Assembly (NCBI GenBank): GCA_028382965.1
Contig: JAOEUK010000001.1
Span: 531,001 to 595,000, forward strand
Length of the DNA stretch: 64,000 nt
Source of the DNA: Candidatus Puniceispirillum sp.
Lineage (GTDB): Bacteria; Pseudomonadota; Alphaproteobacteria; Puniceispirillales; Puniceispirillaceae
Direction: 5' to 3'
Shown: piece by piece, positions 24,645 through 33,358 of the stretch
Position numbering within the stretch: the first letter of the stretch is position 1
How the letters are laid out: every line of letters begins with the position of its first letter
Notes under the pieces: model-generated
The model's database searches: none
What the model was told of the DNA's origin: nothing
What the model saw: the letters and a program-made list of their open reading frames with translations, nothing else
Position numbers and translations under genes: made by a program

Positions 24645-25586
24645 ATGAAGCCTGCCTTAATCACTCATGAAATATCGTCTGAACATGATGTGCCATCAGG
24701 TCATCCAGAACGGCCAGAACGTTATTCTGCCATCCTAAGTCATATTGGAAATGATTATGAGTCTTGGCAACGCGTAGTTGCGCCTGTTGCTGGTCGGGAA
24801 CAACTGGAATTGGTTCATGCTCCGTCGTATATTGACATGGTTTTTGATGTTGTGGGTGAGGCAAACGAGCCCGCGCCACTTGATGCTGACACATGGGCTA
24901 GCAAGCGAGGATATGAATGCGCATTACGCGCTGTTGGGGGGGCATGTCTTGCTGTTGATTTGGTTATGCAAAACAAGGCCAAAACTGCCTTTAGCTTAAT
25001 GAGGCCGCCTGGTCACCATGCTGAACCTGAAAAGGCGATGGGTTTTTGTTTGTTCTCCAGCGCTGCTATTGCGGCTCGCCACGCTCAAGAAAAATGGGGT
25101 TTGAACCGTGTTGCGGTTGTTGATTTTGATGTTCATCACGGTAATGGTACTCAGGCCTGTTTTTGGAATGATGGAAGCTTGTTTTATGCATCATCGCACC
25201 AGATGCCGCTGTTTCCAGGCACTGGCGCAACTGATGAAACAGGAGCATATCAGAATGTTTTCAATTTGCCGCTTGCCTACGGCACTTGTGGGGCATCTAT
25301 ACGTTCTGGGTGGCGAGATCATCTGTTGCCATCGGTTATTGCCGCGCGTCCAGAACTGATCATTATTTCTGCAGGATTTGATGCGCATGAGGCTGATCCT
25401 CTCGGTGGTTTACGGATGACCAGTAAGGATTTTGGCATTTTAACAAATGATATTATTGTTGCCGCAACCAATGTTGCCGAAGATACTGGTGCGGTGCAGG
25501 TAATTAGCCTGCTTGAGGGTGGCTATGATTTGAATGCGCTTGGTGAGAGTGTTTGCCAGCATATGAATGCATTGGATGGCGTTTAG
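24645..25586 (+). CDS. Histone-deacetylase-family zinc amidohydrolase (AcuC/acetylpolyamine amidohydrolase-like)
   Basis: 313 aa from the ATG at 24645 (the frame can begin at TTG 24633, four codons earlier). Arginase/deacetylase fold. The motif RPPGHHAE gives the catalytic His124-His125 pair. VVDFDVHHGNGTQ provides Zn ligands Asp162 and His164, and ISAGFDAHEADPLGGL provides the third ligand (Asp246). SGHPERPERYSAIL at the N-terminus is the bacterial HDAC opening. Bacterial members deacetylate acetyl-lysine, acetoin-pathway enzymes or acetylpolyamines; which applies here cannot be decided. It is divergent from htpG and convergent with the citryl-CoA-lyase-like gene, so there is no operon context. 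Confidence 0.9.
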   Translation: MKPALITHEISSEHDVPSGHPERPERYSAILSHIGNDYESWQRVVAPVAGREQLELVHAPSYIDMVFDVVGEANEPAPLDADTWASKRGYECALRAVGGACLAVDLVMQNKAKTAFSLMRPPGHHAEPEKAMGFCLFSSAAIAARHAQEKWGLNRVAVVDFDVHHGNGTQACFWNDGSLFYASSHQMPLFPGTGATDETGAYQNVFNLPLAYGTCGASIRSGWRDHLLPSVIAARPELIIISAGFDAHEADPLGGLRMTSKDFGILTNDIIVAATNVAEDTGAVQVISLLEGGYDLNALGESVCQHMNALDGV

Positions 25587-25622
25587 CTTCATATTATTAA
25601 AATCGATGTTATCAGTGTAGGT

Positions 25623-26402
25623 CTATGTCTGGTTGTTTGGTGTTTCCAGCGCCTTACCTGTGTAAGGAATGCTTTTATCAACAAGGTCCCATATATGACG
25701 TCCAGTTGGGCTTGACTGTTCCTCCATGATATGTGCAACAAGACCAGCTGCTCGTGAAATTACTGCAAAACCGCGCATTATCCCGACTGGAATGCCCGCG
25801 CCCATCAAGACCGCAGCAGTTGCGCCAGTAGCATTAATTGTCAGGTGCTTGCCATAAAGCTGGTCAACAGTGCTACCAAGCTGTTTCATCATTTCGATAG
25901 GTTGTTTTTTGATGTCATCGTGCGCCATGGCAATGGCAAATAATTTTGGTGTGCGAGGATCATCGGGACGGTGGAGATGATGGCCAAATCCGGGCATATG
26001 TTGCCCTTGATCGAGGTGTCGATGAACGACGTGAAGGCAGGCGGCATCAGTACCATCAGGGTTGGTGGCGATTTCAGCGAGAATTTTGGCGGCATTTTCC
26101 ATTGTGCCAATAAACTGACTTGCTACATTTAACAGTCCTGCTGCCACTGCCGATTGCATGGCCTCAGGTGCTGACAAATAAGTCATCCGCGCGGTAATGG
26201 CACTTGGGGTAAAGCCGTGTTCCATTAATGTCACCAGTACCGCATCCAAAATTGCACGCTGGCCAGGCGTGGGGGCAACTCCCATGATGTGATAGAACAT
26301 CGCGTCGGTAAATGTCATTTGCCCGATAACCTCATCAACAAGGTTTTTGTCGCGCAGATAGAGCGCATCTAGGGTATGGGTGGATAATTTTGTTTCAGCC
26401 AT
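25623..26402 (-). CDS. Citryl-CoA lyase-like / short citrate synthase family protein
   Basis: 259 aa, well below the roughly 420 aa of citrate synthase, and matching the short citryl-CoA lyase group (the C-terminal half of citrate synthase fold plus a small lead). Recognisable pieces are TFTDAMFYHIMGVAPTPGQRAILDAVLVTLMEHG at the start. MPGFGHHLHRPDDPRTPKLFAIA in the middle carries the family's G-x-GH-x5-DPR catalytic His segment. NATGATAAVLMGAGIPVGIMRGFAVISRAAGLVAHIMEE covers the conserved active-site helices. Such enzymes cleave citryl-CoA, or a related 3-hydroxy-3-carboxyacyl-CoA, into acetyl-CoA and an oxo acid. No citrate lyase alpha or acyl-carrier subunit is nearby. It is 27 bp downstream of an M20 peptidase gene on the same strand and is probably co-transcribed with it. 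Confidence 0.85.
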   Translation of the reverse strand: MAETKLSTHTLDALYLRDKNLVDEVIGQMTFTDAMFYHIMGVAPTPGQRAILDAVLVTLMEHGFTPSAITARMTYLSAPEAMQSAVAAGLLNVASQFIGTMENAAKILAEIATNPDGTDAACLHVVHRHLDQGQHMPGFGHHLHRPDDPRTPKLFAIAMAHDDIKKQPIEMMKQLGSTVDQLYGKHLTINATGATAAVLMGAGIPVGIMRGFAVISRAAGLVAHIMEEQSSPTGRHIWDLVDKSIPYTGKALETPNNQT

Positions 26403-26429
26403 GAGTGTCTCCTGCGGATAGAATGAAAG

Positions 26430-27590
26430 TTACAGGTTATGGTCTATACCCATAAGTAGGCCGGCCATCATTTTGCCACGCACTGATAGGCTATCAATTT
26501 CAATATGTTCTTCAAGTGTATGGTATTTGTCACCAGCAACGCCAAGCCCATCAAGCGTTGGAATGCCCATCGCGCCTGTGAAGTTTCCGTCACTACCGCC
26601 GCCCGAACTTTCGTGGTGAAAAGGCTGGTCAAGCTGGCTAGCAAGTTGATTAGCAAGATCAACCAGCTTCAAATCCTTTTCTGATGCGGTCCAAACTGGA
26701 CGTGTCAGCCCTAAGGTTACCTCTGTCACCACATCACTATTAGCATCATTAAAAGACAGCATTTTTTCAACACCCTTATCAAGGTCTTGCTGTTGCTTGG
26801 ACATGGAGAGAACTTCGGCAGTGGCTTTAGATGAGACGCAATTTACCCATTTTCCAGCATTCATAACTCCAACTGAAAAGGTGCAATTATCACTTGTCAT
26901 GGCTTCGATATCAAGAACATGAGTTGCCATTTTGCGGATAGCTGATCTCCCATCGTTAAGGCGTAAACCTGCGTGACTTGGGCGGCCGTAAGTGGTTATA
27001 TCGTAGCGCGCAACCGCATATCGACCTGAAGTTACGCCATTACCTTTGCGCGCGGGTTCTGGCACCAGTACCGCTTTGGCCCGCGATGCCTCTGACTCGA
27101 TCAGGCTTCGCGTATGTGGCGATCCAATTTCTTCATCAGATGTAAATAGAATGGTTATGGGAAGTGGGGGTTCAGCCCCAATGCGATGCAGTTGCCGAAT
27201 TGCTTCTAGCATAAGATAATTACCTCCCTTCATATCACAGATGCCCGGTCCGTAACATAGATTTCCATCCCGTTTTACTGGCAAATGTGCGAGCGTGCCA
27301 AGTGGGTGAACTGTATCCATATGGCCTAGAATCAAAATGCCAGGCTGATCAGGTTTGGTGTGGTTAAAGCGGGCGCGAACACAATCACCAATTGATTGAT
27401 GCGGAGTAATACGCTCGATAGAAGCGCCCATTACAGCAAGATCATGCGCGGCAAGATCCTGCATTCGATTTACCGCTGATGGATCATAACTTGGACTTTC
27501 GCACAAAGCCCATGGTTTCAATCCAGCAAGGATCGTTTCGTCGTTAAAGTCCAGTTTTGTAATATCCACTTTGTGACCCCTTATTTTCAT
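26430..27590 (-). CDS. M20 family metallopeptidase (carboxypeptidase G2/ArgE-like)
   Basis: 386 aa from the ATG at 27590. The frame extends to 27815 but the extra 75 residues have no family character and overlap the divergent ggt-like gene. Di-zinc site: His90 and Asp92 in GHMDTVHPLGT, bridging Asp119 in GICDMKGG, catalytic Glu153 with Glu154 in TSDEEIGSP, and a C-terminal His. The dimerisation lid starts near ARYDITTYGRPSHAGLRL and includes the His that completes the partner site. SSGGGSDGNF near the end is characteristic of the CPG2/aminoacylase-like group, which removes C-terminal Glu or N-acyl groups. It shares a 148-bp divergent region with the Ggt-like gene. There is no clear ribosome-binding site, so the exact start is uncertain. 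Confidence 0.88.
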   Translation of the reverse strand: MKIRGHKVDITKLDFNDETILAGLKPWALCESPSYDPSAVNRMQDLAAHDLAVMGASIERITPHQSIGDCVRARFNHTKPDQPGILILGHMDTVHPLGTLAHLPVKRDGNLCYGPGICDMKGGNYLMLEAIRQLHRIGAEPPLPITILFTSDEEIGSPHTRSLIESEASRAKAVLVPEPARKGNGVTSGRYAVARYDITTYGRPSHAGLRLNDGRSAIRKMATHVLDIEAMTSDNCTFSVGVMNAGKWVNCVSSKATAEVLSMSKQQQDLDKGVEKMLSFNDANSDVVTEVTLGLTRPVWTASEKDLKLVDLANQLASQLDQPFHHESSGGGSDGNFTGAMGIPTLDGLGVAGDKYHTLEEHIEIDSLSVRGKMMAGLLMGIDHNL

Positions 27591-27738
27591 AATCGCATTT
27601 GATGTTAGCTTGCTGTTGCCCACAGGTACAAGTCGGTTGCGCAATAAAAGAACACCTAAGACCTCTAGCAACTGTTCAAAAAAATAGTTTATGCTGTGGT
27701 GAATAGGATTCAAAAAATTGTAAACAGGGAATGGATCG

Positions 27739-29361
27739 ATGACGAGTTGTATGATTTCTGCACCACAGCCAGAAGCTGTTGAGGCTGGCCTCGATATTTT
27801 TAACGCGGGCGGCAATGTTATGGATGCAGCTATTGCGGCGGCAATGGTGCAAACGGTTGTTGATCCGCAGATGTGTGGTATTGCCGGCTTTGGATCAATG
27901 CAGGTCTTTATGCCAGAAACGGATGAAAATAGCTTTTTTGATTTTCATGGGAAGGCCCCAAAAGCCACCAGGTCAGATATGTGGGAAGATTTGATTGAAC
28001 GTGAATGTGACGATGGTTTTGGATTTGTTCTAAAAGGCAAGGTGAATGAATTTGGCTACAAATCGATGACTTCACCAATGACCCTACAGGCATTTGATAC
28101 TGCTCTTCGTGCCTACGGCACGATGCCGCTTGGCAGATTATTGCAACCCGCAATCAAGTATTGCATGGATGGGTTTGCGGTGCGGCCGAAGGTTCATGCC
28201 TTCTGGTTGCAACCAGCTCAAGCTGGTCGGATGGAACGTTTGGCGGTGGTCAAAGAACTAGATGCTGCCCGCAAGATTTATTTGCATGATGACGGAACAC
28301 TTTTAAGTGTTGGAGATATTTTGAGGAATCCGGACATGGGCCGTCTATACGAGCGGATCGCAAGTGAAGGAATTGGGGTGTTTTATCATGGTGACATTGC
28401 TAATGAAATCGCTTCCGATATGAGAGCCAATGGCGGCTTACTGACCACAGATGATCTGGCTGATTGTGCGCCAACCAAGATTGCCCCATTGAAGGGCCGT
28501 TATCGTGATTTTGACGTTGATACTAACCAGCTGCCGGGTGGTGGGTTGATGATCTTGCAGATGCTGAATATTCTTGAGACGTTTGACCTTGCCGCTATGG
28601 GCCATAATTCAGCGAGATATATTGCAACTGTTGCTGAGGCGATGAAATATGCAACCATCGATAAGGATGCGTTTATGGGGGATCCCAATTTTTTGGACAT
28701 TCCACTTGAGCAAATGAAAAGCAAGGAGTTGGCGGCCAAGACAGCAGAAAAAATACGTGCCGGTCATAAGGCAAATGTTGTTCGGGTCAATGCTGGTGCG
28801 CCTGAAAGTAAAGACACAACTCATCTCGTTGTGGCAGACACGGCAGGCAATATTGTCAATGTTACGCATTCCCTGGGCTCATCTTCCGGGGTGATTACTG
28901 ACGGGCTGGGGTTTATGTACAACAACTGCATGATGGTTTTCGATCCGCGCCCAGGCCATGTTGGCAGCCTTGCCCCAGGTAAGGCACGTTTTACCGCTAT
29001 GTGTCCAACGATATTATCAAAGGATGGAATGCCAACACTGGCTCTTGGCGCACCAGGTGGGACCACCATCACGATGGGTGTGTTGCAGGCAATTTTGAAC
29101 GTGGTTGATTTTGGCATGAGTGCGCAGGATGCTGTTTCCGCTCCCCGTTTTTGTGCAACCTCAAATATTATTGAATTAACCAATCGGATTTTCCGAGGTG
29201 TTGAACGCGATCTAAATAAGGATGGCTATGAGACACGGCGCTATGCTGCAAGTTACGTCATGCCGATGGTGCATGCTATCCGACTTCAAAATGGCATGCT
29301 GGATGGTGGAGCGGATCCGGCGGGCGATGGAATGGCAGCTTTATCCAAATTTAGGAGCTAA
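27739..29361 (+). CDS. Gamma-glutamyltransferase-family Ntn hydrolase, cytoplasmic, atypical substrate site
   Basis: 540 aa, no signal peptide. Family order is complete: APQPEAVEAGLDIFNAGGNVMDAAIAAAMVQTVVDPQMCGIAGFG at the start, split by the usual GG-N-x-x-DAA motif, and catalytic Thr360 in KDTTHLVV, where autoproteolysis should give large and small subunits. LGAPGGTT is the oxyanion-side loop. However, the residues that hold the gamma-glutamyl group in the E. coli enzyme are changed: Arg114 (DFREMAP) reads DFHGKAP, Asp433 (NNQMDDF) reads NNCMMVF, and Ser462-Ser463 (LSSMSPT) reads FTAMCPT. It resembles the cytoplasmic YwrD-type branch. It is therefore likely an amidohydrolase or transferase for something other than glutathione-like substrates. 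It is divergent from one M20 gene and convergent with another. Confidence 0.9.
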   Translation: MTSCMISAPQPEAVEAGLDIFNAGGNVMDAAIAAAMVQTVVDPQMCGIAGFGSMQVFMPETDENSFFDFHGKAPKATRSDMWEDLIERECDDGFGFVLKGKVNEFGYKSMTSPMTLQAFDTALRAYGTMPLGRLLQPAIKYCMDGFAVRPKVHAFWLQPAQAGRMERLAVVKELDAARKIYLHDDGTLLSVGDILRNPDMGRLYERIASEGIGVFYHGDIANEIASDMRANGGLLTTDDLADCAPTKIAPLKGRYRDFDVDTNQLPGGGLMILQMLNILETFDLAAMGHNSARYIATVAEAMKYATIDKDAFMGDPNFLDIPLEQMKSKELAAKTAEKIRAGHKANVVRVNAGAPESKDTTHLVVADTAGNIVNVTHSLGSSSGVITDGLGFMYNNCMMVFDPRPGHVGSLAPGKARFTAMCPTILSKDGMPTLALGAPGGTTITMGVLQAILNVVDFGMSAQDAVSAPRFCATSNIIELTNRIFRGVERDLNKDGYETRRYAASYVMPMVHAIRLQNGMLDGGADPAGDGMAALSKFRS

Positions 29362-29381
29362 AATTTAAGTGACAGTTTTGT

Positions 29382-30548
29382 TTAAAGGCCAGTTTTTGTT
29401 GGCTGGCTTGCTATGGTCAAGATTGTTGCAGTGATGAATTTTGCACGTTCGGCCAGACTGTCAATTTGCATCCACTCATCTGCACGATGATAATTACCGC
29501 CAATTGGGCCAACCCCGCAAATAACCGGTGTGCCAACTCCGGCAATGAAGCCACTATCAGCACAACCCCCAGAATGTTCGCCTTTGACGGTAACGTTGTA
29601 CGCTGCAGCTGTTTTAGTATATATGTCAAAAAGCTCAGCTGATTGCTGAGATGGGGCAAGTGGATGGAATTCTCCCCTTACCGTCATTTCAGACCGTGTG
29701 CCATCAACGCTTGTGGTCTCACAAATTCTCCGGACTGTGTTAAAGATCTTGTCCCTATCATCACTTTCCCGATAACGAATATCAATATCGCAGCTAGCCT
29801 CCGCCGCCACTGTATTTACTGATTGTCCCCCAGTTACCAGCCCAACATTTAGGGTGATGCCGCGATCAAGATTGGTGAGGGCGTGAAGGGCCTGAATCTT
29901 TCGGGCAAGCTCTTCGATTGCGCTCCGGCCGTCTTCAAAAAAACCACCTGAATGGGCGGCAACTCCCTGAATATCACAGTGGCAAAAAATACCACCTTTT
30001 CTTTTTGTGACAATGTTCCCATTTGGTCGTCCTGGCTCGCTGTTAAATGCGAGGCGTGCTTTTCTTGCTTCTGCAATAATAACAGCTTGTGACGTTGGCG
30101 AACCAATTTCCTCGTCACCAGTAAACAATCCAACAATTGGGTTTGGTTGCCCACCAAATTTTTGAAATGCTGCCAGAATAAAAGCATTAATCACGAGGCC
30201 AGGTTTCATGTCTGCAACTCCGGGTCCATATGCCTTACCATCAAGTATTTCAAAAGGGCGTTTTTCAACTTCTCCAGTGGGGAAAACTGTATCACGATGG
30301 CCGCAAAGTAAAATTGGACGATTACCTTTGCCACCAGCAACGACTGCGCGCATTGCATCACCATGCGTTGCAATGGGGATATTTTCATGGGAAATTGACT
30401 GTGAGTCAAAAAAACTGGCTAGCCGCTCTGCAACGCGATCAACACCAGCCTTGTCAAAACTATTGCTATCAATGTTTACCAGATCACCAAGCAGATCCAG
30501 CATGTTTTCTTGCTGTTCGTCTAACCAGTTCAATATGGGTTCGGTCAT
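29382..30548 (-). CDS. M20 family metallopeptidase (glutamate carboxypeptidase-like)
   Basis: 388 aa. The di-zinc site is complete: His84 and Asp86 in CGHRDTVFPTGEV, Asp113 in GVADMKPG, Glu146-Glu147 in TGDEEIGSP, then a partner His in GVAAHSGGFFEDGRSA. CADSGFIAGVGTPVICGVGPIGGNYH near the C-terminus closes the site and matches glutamate-carboxypeptidase/CPG2 enzymes. The substrate is probably an N-acyl or peptidyl amino acid. The DMT gene upstream ends its reading frame 4 bp before this start, so transporter and peptidase are one unit; this suggests the carrier handles the product or substrate of the peptidase. The stop lies 20 bp from the convergent Ggt-like gene. Confidence 0.9.
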   Translation of the reverse strand: MTEPILNWLDEQQENMLDLLGDLVNIDSNSFDKAGVDRVAERLASFFDSQSISHENIPIATHGDAMRAVVAGGKGNRPILLCGHRDTVFPTGEVEKRPFEILDGKAYGPGVADMKPGLVINAFILAAFQKFGGQPNPIVGLFTGDEEIGSPTSQAVIIAEARKARLAFNSEPGRPNGNIVTKRKGGIFCHCDIQGVAAHSGGFFEDGRSAIEELARKIQALHALTNLDRGITLNVGLVTGGQSVNTVAAEASCDIDIRYRESDDRDKIFNTVRRICETTSVDGTRSEMTVRGEFHPLAPSQQSAELFDIYTKTAAAYNVTVKGEHSGGCADSGFIAGVGTPVICGVGPIGGNYHRADEWMQIDSLAERAKFITATILTIASQPTKTGL

Positions 30549-30552
30549 TGTA

Positions 30553-31488
30553 CTAACCCCTTTCAGTCAATAATGTTTTTTTCTTTTCACGAATTTCCCT
30601 TTGAGTGACATAAAAAGATGACACAAAAATTATGCTGGCGCCTAACCATGTCCATATGTCTGATAACTCTCCAAAAAGAACCCAGCCAAACAGTATGGCG
30701 AATGGCAATCTCGCATAATCTATGCCAGCAACAAAAGATGCGTCAGCAAGAGAATAGGCTTTGGTAAGTGTGAAGTGACCGACAACCGCAATAGGGCCAG
30801 TTGCAATCATTATTAACCAAACTTCATTTGCATGCCATTCCCATACAAGCAGTGCTGGAATGATTGCGATTGGAATCATTATGAGGTGTGAAATAAATAC
30901 AATTATTAGTGGATGATCTTGTTGTGTTAATTTTTTAATAATGAGAGCAGAACAGCCCATTGCTGTTGCTGATAAAATTGACACCCAATGACCAATACTG
31001 ATGTCAACAATTCCTGGTCGAATAATAATGAGTGCACCAACAAAGCCGATAATGATTGCTGCCCACCGGCGAATGCGGACTGTTTCGCGCAAAAGAAAAG
31101 CAGCGCCGACTGTTGTAAAAAGAGGAGCAAGAAAACTAAGAGCAGTCTGTTCGCCAATTGGAATAAGTGTCACTGCGTAAAACCATGTCCACATTGCCAC
31201 CATTCCTGACATTGCCCTTACGAAATAGGTTTTTAATTGGTTGGTTGTTACAGTTTTGATTCCTTGATGTAAGACTAGTGGTAACATAACAAGAAAGGCA
31301 AATAGTAAACGACAAAACACTGTCTGAAAGGCGTTGACTTCATATTGACCCAACAATCGACCAAGGGCAGCCAAAAGTGACAGCGCTACGCATGAAATGA
31401 GCATCCAGAATACAGATTTTAGCGCATTATCTTTATGCAAAAATTGGCTAAGATTGCGTCGCTTCTTTTGTTCAATTTCTGTTTTCAA
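30553..31488 (-). CDS. DMT/EamA-family transporter
   Basis: 311 aa with ten predicted helices. A basic cytoplasmic head (MKTEIEQKKRRN) precedes repeat 1, which includes SLLAALGRLLGQYEVNAFQTVFCRLLFAFLVMLP. The motif P-I-GEQTALSFLAPLFTTVGAAFLLRETVRIRRW closes the repeat, as in the RhaT/EamA-like transporters of this subgroup. Repeat 2 has SATAMGCSALIIKKLTQ and DASFVAGIDYARLPFAILFGWVLFGE. The stop is 4 bp before the M20 peptidase gene downstream, the tightest coupling of any DMT gene in the window. It could export or import the peptide-derived amino acid that the peptidase handles. The substrate is unknown. Confidence 0.88.
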   Translation of the reverse strand: MKTEIEQKKRRNLSQFLHKDNALKSVFWMLISCVALSLLAALGRLLGQYEVNAFQTVFCRLLFAFLVMLPLVLHQGIKTVTTNQLKTYFVRAMSGMVAMWTWFYAVTLIPIGEQTALSFLAPLFTTVGAAFLLRETVRIRRWAAIIIGFVGALIIIRPGIVDISIGHWVSILSATAMGCSALIIKKLTQQDHPLIIVFISHLIMIPIAIIPALLVWEWHANEVWLIMIATGPIAVVGHFTLTKAYSLADASFVAGIDYARLPFAILFGWVLFGELSDIWTWLGASIIFVSSFYVTQREIREKKKTLLTERG

Positions 31489-31766
31489 AATAACACCTAA
31501 ACCACTTTTTGTGCACTAAAATGTTGCGCAAAAGGGCATGAGCGCGATGCGTCTAATTTCGTGACTATGTCGTGATCCATGAAATGATGCAACCAAAACT
31601 GCTGTGAAATAAATATGAGTTATTCTAGAAAAATTCATTGTTACAATTATAATGATCACAAATTAATTCTTTTAACTTTCAACATAGAGGCTCGACATTT
31701 ATGAAATGATATGATTAGATTTTGTAGGTAAGAAAAAAATAAAAAATCTAGAAAAGGAAGAGATAA
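31489..31766. other. Intergenic region, divergent promoters (DMT gene / dpp operon)
   Basis: 278 bp, AT-rich towards the dpp side. TATAAT at 31648-31653 is a good -10 match but lacks a convincing -35. GGAAGAG shortly before 31767 serves as the dppA ribosome-binding site. No operator-like symmetry was noticed. Confidence 0.45.
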
Positions 31767-33290
31767 ATGTCTGTTAACAAGCATTTTAGAACGCTGCTCG
31801 CTAGTGCATTGCTTGTGTCAGGGGCTTCAGCTATGGCGCATGCTGGGAAGTCTGATGACACACTAAATGTAGCCATTGATCGCGAGTTAGAATCAATTGA
31901 TAACTATTACAACACTGCTCGTGAAGGAATTATTATTTCGCGTATGGTTTGGGATGGACTATTATATAGAGACCCAAAAACTAATGAATATTTGCCAAAC
32001 CTTGCGGCTGCTTACAGTTGGGTCAATTCGACAACACTGCAGTTTGACCTTCGTAAGGGCGTTAAGTTCCATAATGGTGAAAAATTTGATGCTGATGATG
32101 TGGTGTTCACATTTAACTATCTTGCAGATCCAGCTAATGGAGCAAAGCCTGCTAGAAATGTTAATTGGTGGAAGAACGCAGAAAAGCTTGGTGAATATAA
32201 AGTTCAGTTAAATTTAAAAAAAGCATTTCCAGCTGCGCTTGAATTTTTATCTGGTCCAGTTGTGATGTATCCAAACGACTATTACAGTAAAAATGGTCCT
32301 GAGGGTATGGCGCTAAAGCCGGTAGGAACAGGTCCATATCAGGTGACAAGTGTAGAGCCAGGAAAGAGATATCGGTTTAAGAAATATGACGGATATCACA
32401 CGAGCAGCCCTAAAGGTCAAGCTAGCATTGGTAAAATAGTTTTCCGCACAATTGCAGAGAGCAATACTCAGCTCGCGGAGCTTTTCTCAGGTGGCATTGA
32501 TTGGATTTGGAAAGTTAAGCCAGATCAGGCGGAACGTATTAAGGCGCAAGGAGCGTTCACGGTAAAGAATTCTTCGACCATGCGTATTGGCTATTTAAAT
32601 TTTGATGCAATGGGTCGTCACAGTAAAAATCCAATGAATGACGTTAGAGTGAGACGTGCGATTGCACATTCTATTGATCGTGAAGGCATTGTGAAGGCGC
32701 TTGTTCAGGGCGAGTCAATTGTTGTGAATTCCCTATGTTTTCCATCTCAGTTTGGCTGCACTCAAGATGTACAAACTTATGATTACAATCCAGCAAAAGC
32801 AAAAAAACTACTTGCTGAAGCAGGATATCCTAATGGGTTTGAAACACCTTTCTTAGCCTACAGAAATCGTGATTATGCAGAGGCAATGATTAACAATTTA
32901 AATGCAGTTGGAATCACAACCAAGTTTGAATATCTCAAATATGCAGCTTTCAGAGATAAGGTTCAAGATGGCAAGGCGCCTTTCAACTTTGGCACTTGGG
33001 GCTCTTATTCAATAAATGATGTCTCGGCAATCACAAGTCATTTCCAGTCGGGTGGTAAAGATGATTACTCCAAGGACCCAGAGGTTATTAAGCAATTAGG
33101 CATTGGAGATACATCAGTCGACTTAGGTGTTAGAAAAGCAGCTTATAAAGCTGCCCTATCAAGAATTTCTGACGAGGCTTTCATGTTCCCACTTTGGTCT
33201 TACAATACCAATTATGCTTTTACCAAAGATGTTGACTTCAATCCAACACCAGATGAAATTCCTCGGTTTTTCACTGCAAAATGGATGTAA
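31767..33290 (+). CDS. dppA: Peptide ABC transporter, substrate-binding protein (SBP_bac_5)
   Basis: 507 aa. The signal peptide ends near AMAHA (about residue 26). The mature protein has the family-5 pattern: LESIDNYYNTAREGIIISRMVWDGLLY, the hallmark LRKGVKFHNGEKFDADDVVFTFNYL, then VGTGPYQV and NDVRVRRAIAHSIDREGIVKAL. The C-terminal lobe has AKKLLAEAGYPNGFETPFL. It captures di- or oligopeptides, or similar cations, in the periplasm for DppBCDF. The C-terminal RISDEAFMFPLWSYNTNYAF is typical. It is first in a five-gene transporter unit and is followed by a strong hairpin at 33299. DppA versus OppA specificity cannot be decided, so the gene symbol is by organisation only. Confidence 0.92.
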   Translation: MSVNKHFRTLLASALLVSGASAMAHAGKSDDTLNVAIDRELESIDNYYNTAREGIIISRMVWDGLLYRDPKTNEYLPNLAAAYSWVNSTTLQFDLRKGVKFHNGEKFDADDVVFTFNYLADPANGAKPARNVNWWKNAEKLGEYKVQLNLKKAFPAALEFLSGPVVMYPNDYYSKNGPEGMALKPVGTGPYQVTSVEPGKRYRFKKYDGYHTSSPKGQASIGKIVFRTIAESNTQLAELFSGGIDWIWKVKPDQAERIKAQGAFTVKNSSTMRIGYLNFDAMGRHSKNPMNDVRVRRAIAHSIDREGIVKALVQGESIVVNSLCFPSQFGCTQDVQTYDYNPAKAKKLLAEAGYPNGFETPFLAYRNRDYAEAMINNLNAVGITTKFEYLKYAAFRDKVQDGKAPFNFGTWGSYSINDVSAITSHFQSGGKDDYSKDPEVIKQLGIGDTSVDLGVRKAAYKAALSRISDEAFMFPLWSYNTNYAFTKDVDFNPTPDEIPRFFTAKWM

Positions 33291-33298
33291 AATCTTTG

Positions 33299-33335
33299 TC
33301 GCTTGCGCTCATTTTCTGGGCGCAGGCGATTTTTT
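33299..33335 (+). terminator. Terminator/attenuator between dppA and dppB
   Basis: Twelve-bp stem TCGCTTGCGCTC (33299-33310) / GGGCGCAGGCGA (33318-33329) with two G-U pairs, 7-base loop, then six T (33330-33335). It starts 9 bases after the dppA stop, so most transcripts should end here and the permease genes depend on read-through. Confidence 0.88.
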
Positions 33336-33358
33336 AGTTTTTTAAAGAGTTCTCTAAA

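Noticed and set aside
27591-27815. 75-residue N-terminal extension of the M20 frame
   Set aside because: It overlaps the start of the divergent Ggt-like gene and reads as the complement of its coding sequence, not as an M20 domain.
30208-30573. 121-residue plus-strand frame opposite the M20 gene
   Set aside because: Rich in Ser/Pro/Arg as expected for an antisense shadow; fully covered by a peptidase with intact zinc ligands.
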